DNA of 64,000 nucleotides from Methanobrevibacter sp. YE315. GTDB lineage: Archaea; Methanobacteriota; Methanobacteria; Methanobacteriales; Methanobacteriaceae. This document shows positions 11,701 through 17,770 of the stretch, one piece after another. The notes below the pieces were generated by a model that worked only from the letters and a program-made list of their open reading frames with translations, was not told the DNA's origin and ran no database searches. Numbering within the stretch: position 1 is the stretch's first letter; every line of letters starts with the position of its first letter. The stretch spans positions 1 through 64,000 of the forward strand of contig NZ_CP010834.1 of NCBI RefSeq assembly GCF_001548675.1. The letters are read 5' to 3'. A program made the translations under genes and the position numbers.

Positions 11701-14154
11701 TTCAGCAGTGTTGTTTACGGAGCGAATATCATAAATTTCCAAATTATGGGATTTGATGTAGATAGCTCCACCTTCACGGTCAGCGTGGTTATTGGACACA
11801 GTTAAATTGTAGATGTCACAGTTTGTACCGGCAACATCCAATCCACCACCTCTACCGGAACCTTCAGTTCCGTTATCGAAAGCGTTGTTTCCATTTAAGG
11901 TACAGTTGTGGACATCAACATGGTCACCACGAATGAAGGTTGAACCTCCCCTTTTAGCGGTGTTGTTTATTGAATCAACATCAGTGAATGTCGCATAGTT
12001 ACCGACTACGTAGACCGCACCACCGTCGGTACCGGCCCAGTTATCGGATACATCAAGGCCATTTGCTGTGAAATGGTCGCCGTAAACGTCCAATCCACCA
12101 CCTCTAAGGGTAGCGTTGTTTCCGTCAAATATTGAGTTATTAACTTTTGTATTATTACCACGGATAAATCCAGCACCACCACAAGAAGCAGTGTTGTTGA
12201 TACAAGTTACTGTTAAAAGAGTACAATTGTTACCAATAACATCTAAAGCACCACCTAAACCTGAAGTAGTATTTGCAGTGTTATTATAGAATCCTGAATT
12301 GGCAACATATGTATTTCGACCTACGATATAAATTCCTGCACCATTGTCCGCATCGTTGTTGGTAAAGTTTGTAGTCATAACTGTGGTATTGTGACCGTAG
12401 ATGTATACTGTACCATTGATAGCAGAGTTATTACGCAAGGTTGAATTTACAAAACGGGTACGATTACCCTCAATGTAAATAGCACCACCATCATTTGAAG
12501 CCTTATTGTTCTCAAAGACGGTATTGAAGACTTTGGTATCATTACCATACACATAAACAGCAGCTGCATTACCGCTTGCATTGAATGTCAAATCCTTATC
12601 ATGCTTCCAATAATATTGACCATTTGGATTTGGAGTGTATTGCCCTTGATTATAATCGTAACGAGGCATACCTTCTACCCATCCTCCATCAACCATGTTA
12701 TGATATCTGGCTATACACAATGAACTACTTTGACCATCAGTTTTTGCAACATTATTTATAAAGTTACAATTGTCAAGTGTAATATTATTTCCTTGAGTAT
12801 TAAGACCCCAGAATCCATCATGGTTGCGGTCAATTCCACCAACCATAATAGCGGAACCTTGTCCACCAGTGTTATTGATGAAATCACAGTTTCTTATAAT
12901 TACATTGTTATGACTTATTCCAAGTGCACCACCATATTCGCCTGTTCCTGTACAATTAATAAACTTACAGTTATCAAGCACTTGAGGTCCTGAAATATAT
13001 GAAGACCCTGTGTAATTTCCATGTATATAAACTGCAAACCATCGAGAAGTAATATTGATAAAATTACAATCAGTTAAACTACTTGCAACGCGTTGAGGAC
13101 CACCACTGTATTCGTCTGAAAGACAAAAAGCACCACCGTGATTAGCAGAGCTTGTATTAATAAAGTTACATCCAACCAGTTTGGCACCGAAGAGTACGCC
13201 TAACTGACCGCTACCGTCATCAACACCATTATCACCAGGATAAGTTTGATGACAGTTGGTGAAATTAACATTAGTCAGTGTTATTGGCTGAGGATCAATA
13301 ACAGTACCATTATAGAGACATCCATATAGGAAAAACATTTGCTGATTTGTCTCAATATTATTAAAAACACAATCTGTCAAAGATCCGCTACAGAACTCAA
13401 ACATTCTCCCTGAAGACCTTAAATTTTCAAAAGTAACGCCCACAAGATCATAACCATTAGCAGTAGTATAATTCCCGTTGTATTGAGCACCTCTGAAGTC
13501 AAATACATTTCCATCATCACCCACTTCAAATGAAGCAACTAAATCTGGTTCAGCTTGACTTCCTCCAATAATCCTAACATTTTCAATAGTATGCCGGCCT
13601 GTAACAGTATGATAACCCCCTTGACGATAGACTCCACCATTTAGATATATTATATCTCCAGGTTGACACCTTATAATTTGATCAAATATCTGATTTATTG
13701 TGTCACCAGTATTAAAATTATATACTGTACCTAGCACAGGCTCATCATTAGTAGCACCAAGAAGATCTAAATCATCATTATTTGTTAATTCATCATTACT
13801 AGCACCAAGAATTGCTTTGCCATTCACAGCGCTAGTTATTATTTTACCATCTATTTTCAAATTATTACTATTATTCGATAATTGAGTTTCATTGTTATTA
13901 GTCAAACAACCATCAATTTCATTTCTTTCATTTTCACTGGCATTACCCAATGAATTATTATTTGCTTCATCAACAGAATCCACATTTACATTATTTAAAG
14001 TTCCCTCGATTGGATCTATATCAGACATCGATAGAGTATTAAGTTCGCCAGTGTTTTGATCGTATGTTACATTTTCACTTGCACCCACAAGTGAAATTGA
14101 AAATATCGTTAAAAATAGTATTAAAGTTAAAAACATATATCGCTTAAAACGCAT
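1..14154 (-). CDS. Giant secreted adhesin-like protein (beta-helix, DUF11-like and Cna_B repeats), C-terminus beyond window
   Basis: One frame stays open from the ATG at 14154 to base 1 (14154 is a multiple of 3; frame checked at several points), giving at least 4,718 residues with no stop. An SD-like GGAG lies upstream of the ATG. Residues 1-26 form a signal peptide (basic MRFKRY, hydrophobic core, then GASE). About 30-190 is an Asn/Asp/Ser-rich linker. About 200-1900 consists of short repeats of the type NNxAxxGGAIYI, as in polymorphic membrane protein/parallel beta-helix adhesins. Residues 1918-1947 hold four CxC motifs. About 2030-2095 looks Ig-like; 2095-2515 is three DUF11-like repeats; from 2515 on are Cna_B-like repeats with the KVWNDGNN and NNWxYTF signatures. 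The family is known as adhesin-like proteins in Methanobrevibacter; surface attachment is inferred. Many NxT/NxS sequons suggest N-glycosylation. The anchor is not in view. No frameshift was seen. Confidence 0.93.
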   Translation of the reverse strand, partial: MRFKRYMFLTLILFLTIFSISLVGASENVTYDQNTGELNTLSMSDIDPIEGTLNNVNVDSVDEANNNSLGNASENERNEIDGCLTNNNETQLSNNSNNLKIDGKIITSAVNGKAILGASNDELTNNDDLDLLGATNDEPVLGTVYNFNTGDTINQIFDQIIRCQPGDIIYLNGGVYRQGGYHTVTGRHTIENVRIIGGSQAEPDLVASFEVGDDGNVFDFRGAQYNGNYTTANGYDLVGVTFENLRSSGRMFEFCSGSLTDCVFNNIETNQQMFFLYGCLYNGTVIDPQPITLTNVNFTNCHQTYPGDNGVDDGSGQLGVLFGAKLVGCNFINTSSANHGGAFCLSDEYSGGPQRVASSLTDCNFINITSRWFAVYIHGNYTGSSYISGPQVLDNCKFINCTGTGEYGGALGISHNNVIIRNCDFINNTGGQGSAIMVGGIDRNHDGFWGLNTQGNNITLDNCNFINNVAKTDGQSSSLCIARYHNMVDGGWVEGMPRYDYNQGQYTPNPNGQYYWKHDKDLTFNASGNAAAVYVYGNDTKVFNTVFENNKASNDGGAIYIEGNRTRFVNSTLRNNSAINGTVYIYGHNTTVMTTNFTNNDADNGAGIYIVGRNTYVANSGFYNNTANTTSGLGGALDVIGNNCTLLTVTCINNTASCGGAGFIRGNNTKVNNSIFDGNNATLRGGGLDVYGDHFTANGLDVSDNWAGTDGGAVYVVGNYATFTDVDSINNTAKRGGSTFIRGDHVDVHNCTLNGNNAFDNGTEGSGRGGGLDVAGTNCDIYNLTVSNNHADREGGAIYIKSHNLEIYDIRSVNNTAERGGAVFIEGENVTVRDSIFDNNTASLRGGGLNIYGNNCTVSNVDVSGNKAEEDGGAVYILGNDATIIKVTSINNTAQRGGSTFIEGDRADVHDCILNNNNATIRGGGLDVAGEDCKIYNLNVSGNHADGEGGAMYIRSNDLDIHHIDSENNTAERGGSTFIYGNNTKVHDCTFDGNNASLRGGGLNIYGDNCSVYNVDVSDNRAEEDGGAVYVLGEGASFENVNSVNNTAARGGSTFIRGDGAEVHNCTLDGNTAFFNGTEGTGRGGGLDIAGADCDIYNLTVSDNHADRDGGAIYIKSDGLDIHHIISDNNTAERGGAVFIEGDRITVSHSEFNNNEAIFNDTRNETSGLGGAVDVYGDGCTFYNVTSVNNTAYRGGSTFVRGNNTVVKDCILDNNTATVRGGGINVAGDNCTIDNVSVSNNHAGHMGGAIYVNSNGTKLINVTADNNNAERGGAAFINGTGIQVLGGELNNNRANYNASGKEANLTGLGGAFDIVGDNILVNGLHTNNNTARLGGSTFIRGNNVTVQNCNLDNNTADLRGGALDIGGGEGCQIINVSVSNNRAGTQGGAVYVTGDNALFENVNSTHNHAKEGGSSYINGTGVDVINCNLDNNSADIRGGGLAVTGDNCTFENVALSNCNATEEGGAVYVAGENSVFDNVTSIHNNAKYGGSSYVKGNNITVKNCNLNENWAITDGGGIYVTGSNCNFTNVNLSNCNSTYYGGAIYVNGTNNTFDNVISVNNTAMLGGSTYINGNGNNVTNCNLNSNRANNGGGLYIEGNDCRFENVSLSYNNASEEGGAIYIRGSNILFDNITSIYNNATSAGGSSKIYGDDVTVKNSILTNNNVTKGAGGAVSIDGDNCKFENNNISSNEASGQGGAIHIAGDNAEFSDNNISYNIADFGGAISIDGGADSNFTNNNITFNKARSSGGAVFLESVWGDDAYFTNNNISSNRAEVQGGGIYDHGANLYLDQIYAFNNTANKGGFASIVKLEEDVTLEVTNSIFRDNHALGDIANSSGLGGAFYIAGVQDATIQGDFSWNTAINGSAIYLDQFVAYDGTVTSSTLHVHDSTFYDNQAWSYQLLAIANDHNSSATKYGACNCIPGQCNCPTRKRGTEDEGCGCEANCTCRIIPTIYENENITIIVYHKGGDNIANGIHNNSSTVWVKNITYPFFTEDGQEIDKTVSRDDYITPILEPDYDEIYQYPFENNQQIVRIVVYDENGTVVGNFSADEIVKTDIFGKTTLKLTGLSKGVYYVEAYYNETSYYTAIQNVTKFRVIEPPTVKKLSLNGSSLLGDEVEFTVVVRNTLVDDDGNSTNMTNITATDFFKTAELEFVDYDNKDKWIINRTYYITETVGGETINYTCIEFIYDGVLETGESANFTAKFKTLATGTLVNTVNVTSNQTGDPYSANNTTDVYELLDKLTVNETVYVGDNAEFIVVVTNPFNSTSGDFTNVTNLTDVTIYEIFKTSELEYVGHSNSSWIIESTDTFVDSKGDNYTCIVLKYEDGIIHVNESVNFTITFKTLATGVLINTVNLTTKETKERILVASNKTYAYKLLDKLTVNETVYLGEYSDFVVVVKNTFNNTDGNYTNDTILHDITINEIFRTSELEYINHTNSDMWVIDSVTTFNQTVDGQTVNFTNMVLRYLGTLSFEEAANFTITFKTLATGTLINTVNLTTRETIGKNISASNVTEAIPTTYEVIKIWHDGNNTNNTRPEFIDVELLADGVRVNGTRLDASNNWTHTFTDLEVYNGTQRIIYTVIETTVLNNYIVNVTNSTPGLTIIENTLVTNLTVIKEWNDGNNTTGRRPPSINVTLLADGQAVGSAILNFTNNWMHTFYNLTVFHDNGTAIKYSFEELTVPGYSVAISNSTAYNWTIVNTELVNFTVVKVWNDGNNATGNRPVNVTVRLMNGTVLVRSITLNESNNWNYTFVDLLRYDVDGSVINYSIGEIPVPGFSVEYDDSIAYLVTVTNTELVNFTVVKVWNDGNNATGNRPVNVTVRLMNGTVLVRSITLNESNNWNYTFVDLLRYDVDGSVINYSIGEIPVPGFSVEYDDSIAYLVTVTNTELVNFTVVKVWNDGNNATGNRPVNVTVRLMNGTVLVRSITLNESNNWNYTFVDLLRYDVDGSVINYSIGEIPVPGFSVEYDDSIAYLVTVTNTELVNFTVVKVWNDGNNATGNRPVNVTVRLMNGTVLVRSITLNESNNWNYTFVDLLRYDVDGSVINYSIGEIPVPGFSVEYDDSIAYLVTVTNTELVNFTVVKVWNDGNNATGNRPVNVTVRLMNGTVLVRSITLNESNNWNYTFVDLLRYDVDGSVINYSIGEIPVPGFSVEYDDSIAYLVTVTNTELVNFTVVKVWNDGNNATGNRPVNVTVRLMNGTVLVRSITLNESNNWNYTFVDLLRYDVDGSVINYSIGEIPVPGFSVEYDDSIAYLVTVTNTELVNFTVVKVWNDGNNATGNRPVNVTVRLMNGTVLVRSITLNESNNWNYTFVDLLRYDVDGSVINYSIGEIPVPGFSVEYDDSIAYLVTVTNTELVNFTVVKVWNDGNNATGNRPVNVTVRLMNGTVLVRSITLNESNNWNYTFVDLLRYDVDGSVINYSIGEIPVPGFSVEYDDSIAYLVTVTNTELVNFTVVKVWIDGNNATGNRPVNVTVRLMNGTVLVRSITLNESNNWNYTFVDLLRYDVDGSVINYSIGEIPVPGFSVEYDDSIAYLVTVTNTELVNFTVVKVWNDGNNATGNRPVNVTVRLMNGTVLVRSITLNESNNWNYTFVDLLRYDVDGSVINYSIGEIPVPGFSVEYDDSIAYLVTVTNTELVNFTVVKVWIDGNNATGNRPVNVTVRLMNGTVLVRSITLNESNNWNYTFVDLLRYDVDGSVINYSIGEIPVPGFSVEYDDSIAYLVTVTNTELVNFTVVKVWIDGNNATGNRPVNVTVRLMNGTVLVRSITLNESNNWNYTFVDLLRYDVDGSVINYSIGEIPVPGFSVEYDDSIAYLVTVTNTELVNLTVEKIWLDGILHPNRPANITVVLYADGATFDTAVLNESNNWMHTFYDLIRFNVNGSAIKYTIGEFNVTKYRTVVTNSTAYNWTIINTELVNITVTKVWTDNDNQDGVRPENINVTLYDDGVKVDNVTLDESNNWTHMFENLDMFNADGTLIAYNVTENNVANYTVNITRNNYEFIINNTHVIELINVTVVKVWNDSDNQDGCRTAYVTVRLLANGTEINSTELNVANNWTYAFLDLDKYKNNGTLIVYTIIEDPVAYYNTTITTDGKGNWTVVNTHIPELTNVTVVKVWNDSDNQDGCRTAYVTVRLLANGTEINSTELNVANNWTYAFLDLDKYENNGTLIVYTIIEDPVAYYNTTISSDGKGNWTVVNTHIPELTNVTVVKVWNDSDNQDGCRTAYVTVRLLANGTEINSTELNVANNWTYAFLDLDKYENNGTLIVYTIIEDPVAYYNTTISSDGKGNWTVVNTHIPELTNVTVVKVWNDSDNQDGCRTAYVTVRLLANGTEINSTELNVANNWTYAFLDLDKYENNGTLIVYTIIEDPVAYYNTTISSDGNGNWTVVNTHIPELINITVEKVWTDNDNQDGVRPDNITVHLIKNQTVIDTVVLNDANNWTYAFLDLDKYENNGTLIAYNVTEVEVANYTVNITRNNYEFIINNTHVPELVNVTVVKVWNDSDNQDGCRTAYVTVRLLANGTEINSTELNVANNWTYAFLDLDKYENNGTLIVYTIIEDPVAYYNTTISSDGNGNWTVVNTHIPELTNVTVVKVWNDSDNQDGCRTAYVVVHLLANGTEINSTELNVANNWTYAFLDLDKYENNGTLIVYTIIEDPVAYYNTTISSDGNGNWTVVNTHIPELTNVTVVKVWNDSDNQDGCRTAYVVVHLLANGTEINSTELNVA
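2702..6049 (-). repeat. Twelve tandem 279-bp units (93-residue Cna_B-like domains)
   Basis: The same landmark recurs every 279 bases from 2702 to 6050, giving exactly twelve head-to-tail units inside the adhesin. Each encodes 93 residues starting near LVNFTVVKVW and ending near TVTNTE, a Cna_B-type beta-sandwich. Most differences are silent, for example gatcac, gattac or aattac within the VI codon pair; one replacement is Ile/Asn after KVW. Silent variants alternate between neighbours in places (aattac, gattac, aattac, gattac in the units starting 4097, 4376, 4655 and 4934), which points to recent amplification in blocks of two units by unequal recombination. Copy number may vary between strains or be wrong in a short-read assembly. 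Confidence 0.95.
6610..7866 (-). repeat. Three DUF11-like repeats within the adhesin
   Basis: Three segments of about 130-140 residues share the order KLTVNETVYxGD, FxVVVxNxFN, a central FKTSELEY, and FTITFKTLATGxLxNTVNxT. This pattern fits the DUF11/conserved-repeat beta-sandwich common in archaeal and bacterial surface proteins. They join the beta-helix part of the adhesin to its Cna_B stalk. They are clearly more diverged from one another than the Cna_B units are, so this duplication is older. Confidence 0.75.
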
Positions 14155-14202
14155 AATATTCTCCTTTTTTAAACAATTTAATACCGTTTAACTCTAATCT
14201 AA

Positions 14203-14395
14203 TGAAAACTTTTTGCTTCTTTAATAATACAAATATATAGAAAAAAATATCATTTAACTACAAACTTTTGAAAACTCTTTGTCTTATAATAGCTATAAAT
14301 ATAGTAGAAAAAATTTCGTTTAACTTTTAAACTTACAAATGAAAACAACTTGCATTTTTGCAATAATAATAAATATATATAGAAAAACTTGAAAT
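14203..14395 (-). repeat. Three imperfect repeats of about 66-71 bp upstream of the adhesin
   Basis: Units starting at 14203, 14269 and 14340 share GAAAAC, a T/G-rich stretch, an A/T core containing ATATAG or ATAGTAG, a run of A, and TTTAACT. On the minus strand each unit carries a TATA-like CTATATATTT or similar, so the 50-240 bases before the adhesin ATG may hold triplicated promoter or leader elements. The repeat is visible in the sequence; the promoter role is inference. Confidence 0.55.
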
Positions 14396-15025
14396 CGATA
14401 CATGAAATACTGAAATCAGTACCTAATGTATCAATTGATATGTTGATTGTCAACATATATAAATTTTTATATTATGTCCTGAAAATGAGATCTTAAAAAA
14501 CGAGTGAAACATCTTGAAAAGCAGAATAAAAAAAGTAAAATAATAAATAAAATAAAATAACTGATACCAACCATGTAAAAACCAATATAATATTGATTTA
14601 AAATGACTGACTTGACTGACGCCAATACTATACGAATATAGGCAGTTATTTAGATTATTTATTAACGGTTCGAAAACCTTTTGATTCTATTTGATTATTT
14701 GGACCTAACCAAATAGAATAGGATTAAATGATCTTTTTTTACTAGGTATATGTCCTACAACTGAACCATAATCGCTTATGGTTAAGACGTTTGTTAAAAG
14801 CCTTTAGATAAATCCCTAAAACATTAGAAATCTACCTGATTTCAATTTTTTCAAAATATTTAATACTATTTTTCAACAAGTTTTTCATTAACATACATGC
14901 CCTAATTATATCTGCTATAATCCAAACATATATGCATAGATATATAAAATTTTCATTTAATATAAAGTTTATTATTTTTTTGTTAAAATGATTTGACGCG
15001 ATTTTGTTTGATATTAAACAAACAA

Positions 15026-15033
15026 TTATATAA
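15026..15033 (+). promoter_or_regulatory. Putative TATA box of the radical SAM gene
   Basis: TTATATAA lies 26-33 bases before the ATG at 15059, and no SD sequence is present. Archaeal transcription usually starts about 22-27 bases after the TATA box, so the message would be leaderless or nearly so. Inference from spacing only. Confidence 0.4.
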
Positions 15034-15058
15034 TTGAATAAACAAACAATAAAACAGT

Positions 15059-16171
15059 ATGTCTACATTAGAAAAGATGAAAATTCTGACGGATTCAGCC
15101 CAATATGATCTTTGCGATTATGTAAGCCACAATAAAAGCTCACAGGTAAATCTTCCAGGGATATATGAGGCGACAGGACACAACGGCTGTAAGATTCCTC
15201 TTTTCAAAACGCTCCTGACAAACAAATGCAAAAATGACTGTAAATATTGCATAAATCAATCTAAAAGGGATTTTACAAGACTGGAACTGTCTCCTGAAGA
15301 GCTTGCAAAAGCGTTTCTCAGATACTACAACAGAGGCCTGGTAAACGGCTTGTTTTTAAGTTCGGGAATCACCGGCGATGAAGAATCTACAATGGAAAAA
15401 CAAATAGAAACCGTGCAACTTTTAAGAAAAAAATATGGCTATGACGATTATATACACCTTAAAGTCGTTCCGGGAGCAAGCAAAGACTCAATTGCAAGGG
15501 CAATGGCACTGGCAAACAGGGTAAGCATCAATATTGAAGCCGCAACACCCTCAGGACTTGCCGAATTGTCATCCACAAAAGACTACAATAAAGACATTCT
15601 GAAAAGGCTATCCTGGATAAACAGCCTCCAGCATAAAAGCACAACATATCCAAATTCTACTCATACCACACAACTGATTGTTGGTGCAAACGGGGAAAGT
15701 GACAAGGAAATTCTAAGTAGAATGGAAAAAATCTACAAAAAATCCGAATTGAAGAGAACATACTTTTCAGCATTCACCCCTATAGAAGGTACTGAATTTT
15801 CAAATAGGGAGGCCTGCTCGACAGACAGAACATCAAAACTATATAATGCAGATAGCCTACTCAATGATTACCATTATAAGGTTAGTGAACTTGTATTTGA
15901 TGAAAACGACAAGTTATCGCTTGACCAGGATCCGAAAATTCTAGCGGCAAAAAGAATGGACATATTCCCTGTAGAAATCAACAGCGCACCTTTCGTGGAA
16001 CTAATAAGGGTCCCTGGAATTGGGGTAAAATCTGCCCGACAAATAATATCTATTAGGAAAAAAATGCCTTTTTCAAATATAGAACAGCTTCGAAAATTAG
16101 GGGTTGTAGTTAATAGAGCGGAACCATATATAAAAATAAGTGGTGAATATCAGACCACTTTCGATTTTTAG
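15059..16171 (+). CDS. Radical SAM protein with helix-hairpin-helix, putative DNA modification/repair family
   Basis: This 370-residue protein has a radical SAM cluster motif CX3CX2C at Cys57, Cys61 and Cys64 (CKNDCKYC), followed by a TIM-barrel-like middle. A C-terminal helix-hairpin-helix segment at about 313-345 (VPGIGVKSARQII, then LRKLGVVV) suggests nucleic-acid binding. The combination matches the family annotated as putative DNA modification/repair radical SAM protein, often linked to a UDG-like partner; no such partner is adjacent here. The substrate is unknown. It is monocistronic and convergent with the ParA partner gene. Confidence 0.8.
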   Translation: MSTLEKMKILTDSAQYDLCDYVSHNKSSQVNLPGIYEATGHNGCKIPLFKTLLTNKCKNDCKYCINQSKRDFTRLELSPEELAKAFLRYYNRGLVNGLFLSSGITGDEESTMEKQIETVQLLRKKYGYDDYIHLKVVPGASKDSIARAMALANRVSINIEAATPSGLAELSSTKDYNKDILKRLSWINSLQHKSTTYPNSTHTTQLIVGANGESDKEILSRMEKIYKKSELKRTYFSAFTPIEGTEFSNREACSTDRTSKLYNADSLLNDYHYKVSELVFDENDKLSLDQDPKILAAKRMDIFPVEINSAPFVELIRVPGIGVKSARQIISIRKKMPFSNIEQLRKLGVVVNRAEPYIKISGEYQTTFDF

Positions 16172-16262
16172 ATTCATCACAAAATTATTTCATCAATTAA
16201 AGAATTTGATTTAATTTAAATTATAGTAAAATCAAGCATAATAATAGAAAATTTTTCATATA

Positions 16263-16288
16263 CAATATATTTATTAAAAAATATATTG
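16263..16288. terminator. Bidirectional AT-rich hairpin between convergent genes
   Basis: CAATATATTT pairs with AAATATATTG (10 bp) around a short A/T loop. The hairpin lies between the convergent radical SAM gene and the ParA-partner gene, with A/T tracts on both sides. It may terminate either transcript. Confidence 0.4.
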
Positions 16289-16295
16289 AATACTA

Positions 16296-16308
16296 TTTCA
16301 AGTGTAAA
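16296..16308 (+). promoter_or_regulatory. Isolated Orc1/Cdc6 box (mini-ORB)
   Basis: TTTCAAGTGTAAA is the exact reverse complement of the 13-bp Orc1/Cdc6 box TTTACACTTGAAA described for the Methanothermobacter origin. It lies 48 bp past the stop codon of the ParA-partner gene and about 25 kb from the origin cluster in this window. Binding is inferred from the match. Confidence 0.6.
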
Positions 16309-16356
16309 TATATAAAAAGAGTATACAATATAAGCTACAATTAAAAAATTGAAAAT

Positions 16357-16878
16357 CTAGTAATCATCGAACAATGCCCATATGTCAGGGTATTTTTTGG
16401 CAACTGCCTCTTCGATTAAAACAGATGCTTCCTTTGAAATACTAAATTCCGGTTCGGTTTTTCTTAAGTATCTGAAAACGGCCGAAGATCTTGAAGACCA
16501 TAAGGTTATTCTTGGATTTTTATCTACAATCTCTTTAACCTCAGCTATATGTTCTTCTTGGATTTTGATTTCTTGTGGTGTTTGTACACTTTCTTCGCTG
16601 CCCTTATCGCTAGATAAGTCTTCGGGTTCGCTAGCATCCACCTGTACCTCTTCCTGCGGGTTAGGCTCTTCAGGGATACTGCTTCCATTGACATTCGAAA
16701 TATCTTCTTGATCATTTTCTTCCGCTACCTGTTCAAATATATTCTTTTCTTCTTCACCAGATTTCTCCTCTTCATTCAATAAATCTTCAAGAGATTGAGT
16801 AGAATTACTGTCGAAATCTTCATTATAATAATCAGGAATTAATGAATCCAATCCTTTTCCAAGACCTTTTCTAGCCAT
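16357..16878 (-). CDS. ParA partner with ParB-like N-terminal motif and acidic linker
   Basis: The 173-residue product starts with a basic MARKGLGKGLDSLIP segment (residues 5-15 GLGKGLDSLIP). This is very like the extreme N-terminus of bacterial ParB/Spo0J, where that segment contacts ParA and stimulates its ATPase. Residues 16-105 are a Glu/Asp/Ser-rich disordered linker. Residues about 110-173 appear folded, with a short strand PRITLW followed by two helices (SAVFRYLRKTEPEF and SISKEASVLIEEAVAKKY), an order reminiscent of ribbon-helix-helix domains. The ParB N-terminal nuclease-like fold and central HTH are absent. Its ATG shares one base with the parA stop (TAATG) and has GGAGG within the end of parA, so the two are translationally coupled. 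Its role as segregation adaptor is inferred. Confidence 0.7.
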   Translation of the reverse strand: MARKGLGKGLDSLIPDYYNEDFDSNSTQSLEDLLNEEEKSGEEEKNIFEQVAEENDQEDISNVNGSSIPEEPNPQEEVQVDASEPEDLSSDKGSEESVQTPQEIKIQEEHIAEVKEIVDKNPRITLWSSRSSAVFRYLRKTEPEFSISKEASVLIEEAVAKKYPDIWALFDDY

Positions 16879-17747
16879 TATTTACCTCCCATACTCCTTT
16901 CCAGATTTCTTTTAACCATCTTGAATTGGCTTTTTCCTTTTACATCTATGCTTTTTCTTGCTTCATTCAATTGAACGTTTTCGTCCCTTTGAATAATTTC
17001 CTTAGCTAATCTTAAATAAGCTTTGGTACCTGTACTTTCAGGATCATAAATCAAGCAAGGTTTTCCGAAACTAGGAGCTTCAGCTAATCTGATGTTTCTT
17101 GGAATGATTGTTTTAAATAATAAGTTTGATTCGCCAAAGTAACTTTTAAGTTCTTTGTGTACGTCTTTACTAAGCCTGGTTCTCTTATCAAATAGAGTAA
17201 GGAGAATTCCTTTGATTGGAGTGGGACTTCTAAGCCTTCTTTCAACTAATTTTATTGTATTAATCAAATCAGCTACACCTTCCAAAGCGTAATACTCAGC
17301 TTGGATAGGTATTAAAACACTATCTGAAGCTACTAATGCATTGACAGTAAGTACGCCTAATGAAGGAGGCAAATCAATGAATATGTAATCAAATAATGGT
17401 ACAACATCTTTAAGAGTTTCCTGTAACACAATATGATAATTTTCACGTCTAGAAAGCTCCATTCCAGCACCACTGAGGGATATATTACTTGGGATAATAA
17501 ATAAATTTTTAATAAACGTAGGAATTGTTGCTTTTTTTACATTAATATCCCCAATGAGAGCATCATATATTGTATTTTCTATTTTGGTTTTATCAATCCC
17601 AAAGCTGGTTGTTGCGTTAGCTTGAGGATCCATATCTACAACCAAAACAGATTTGCCCATTACGGCTAGGGATGTTGCAGTATTTACAACGGTTGTTGTT
17701 TTTCCACAGCCCCCTTTTTGATTCATCACTGCGATTACTTCACTCAT
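16878..17747 (-). CDS. parA: ParA/Soj family chromosome-partitioning ATPase
   Basis: The 289-residue ATPase has the deviant Walker A box QKGGCGKTT at residues 10-18 (signature Lys11 and P-loop Lys16), a Walker A' region (VVDMDPQANAT) and a Walker B segment (YIFIDLPPSLG), all typical of ParA/Soj rather than MinD: no amphipathic C-terminal helix is seen. A basic tail of about 30 residues (ending MVKRNLERSMGGK) could bind non-specific DNA. In ParA systems ATP-bound dimers coat the nucleoid and are released by a partner protein. The next gene encodes a candidate partner, and the region upstream is the 7-bp-phased array. A good SD (AAGGAGAATT) lies just before the ATG. Confidence 0.9.
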   Translation of the reverse strand: MSEVIAVMNQKGGCGKTTTVVNTATSLAVMGKSVLVVDMDPQANATTSFGIDKTKIENTIYDALIGDINVKKATIPTFIKNLFIIPSNISLSGAGMELSRRENYHIVLQETLKDVVPLFDYIFIDLPPSLGVLTVNALVASDSVLIPIQAEYYALEGVADLINTIKLVERRLRSPTPIKGILLTLFDKRTRLSKDVHKELKSYFGESNLLFKTIIPRNIRLAEAPSFGKPCLIYDPESTGTKAYLRLAKEIIQRDENVQLNEARKSIDVKGKSQFKMVKRNLERSMGGK

Positions 17748-17770
17748 TTAAAGAATTCTCCTTTATCTGA

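Larger units (their letters stand above)
14155..15058. other. 904-bp intergenic region with several short hairpins
   Basis: This gap separates the divergent adhesin and radical SAM genes. Besides the triplicated repeat near the adhesin, 14669-14780 contains consecutive small inverted repeats: GGTT-CGAA-AACC; ATTCTATTTG paired with CAAATAGAAT (with an alternative inner ATTTGG/CCAAAT); and AACCATAA-TCGC-TTATGGTT. This could be a structured RNA or the remnant of one. I recognise no tRNA, box C/D element or other known RNA family. The only ORF here of any length (14250-14456, minus) is a low-complexity A/T reading and is not supported. Confidence 0.35.

Noticed and set aside
14250-14456. Minus-strand 68-residue frame upstream of the adhesin
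   Set aside because: Its composition is that of AT-rich repeats, no SD or recognisable fold is present, and it overlaps the triplicated leader element.
14668-14680. tRNA T-arm-like GGTTCGAA
   Set aside because: The flanking bases do not form a T-stem or acceptor stem; no tRNA can be folded.
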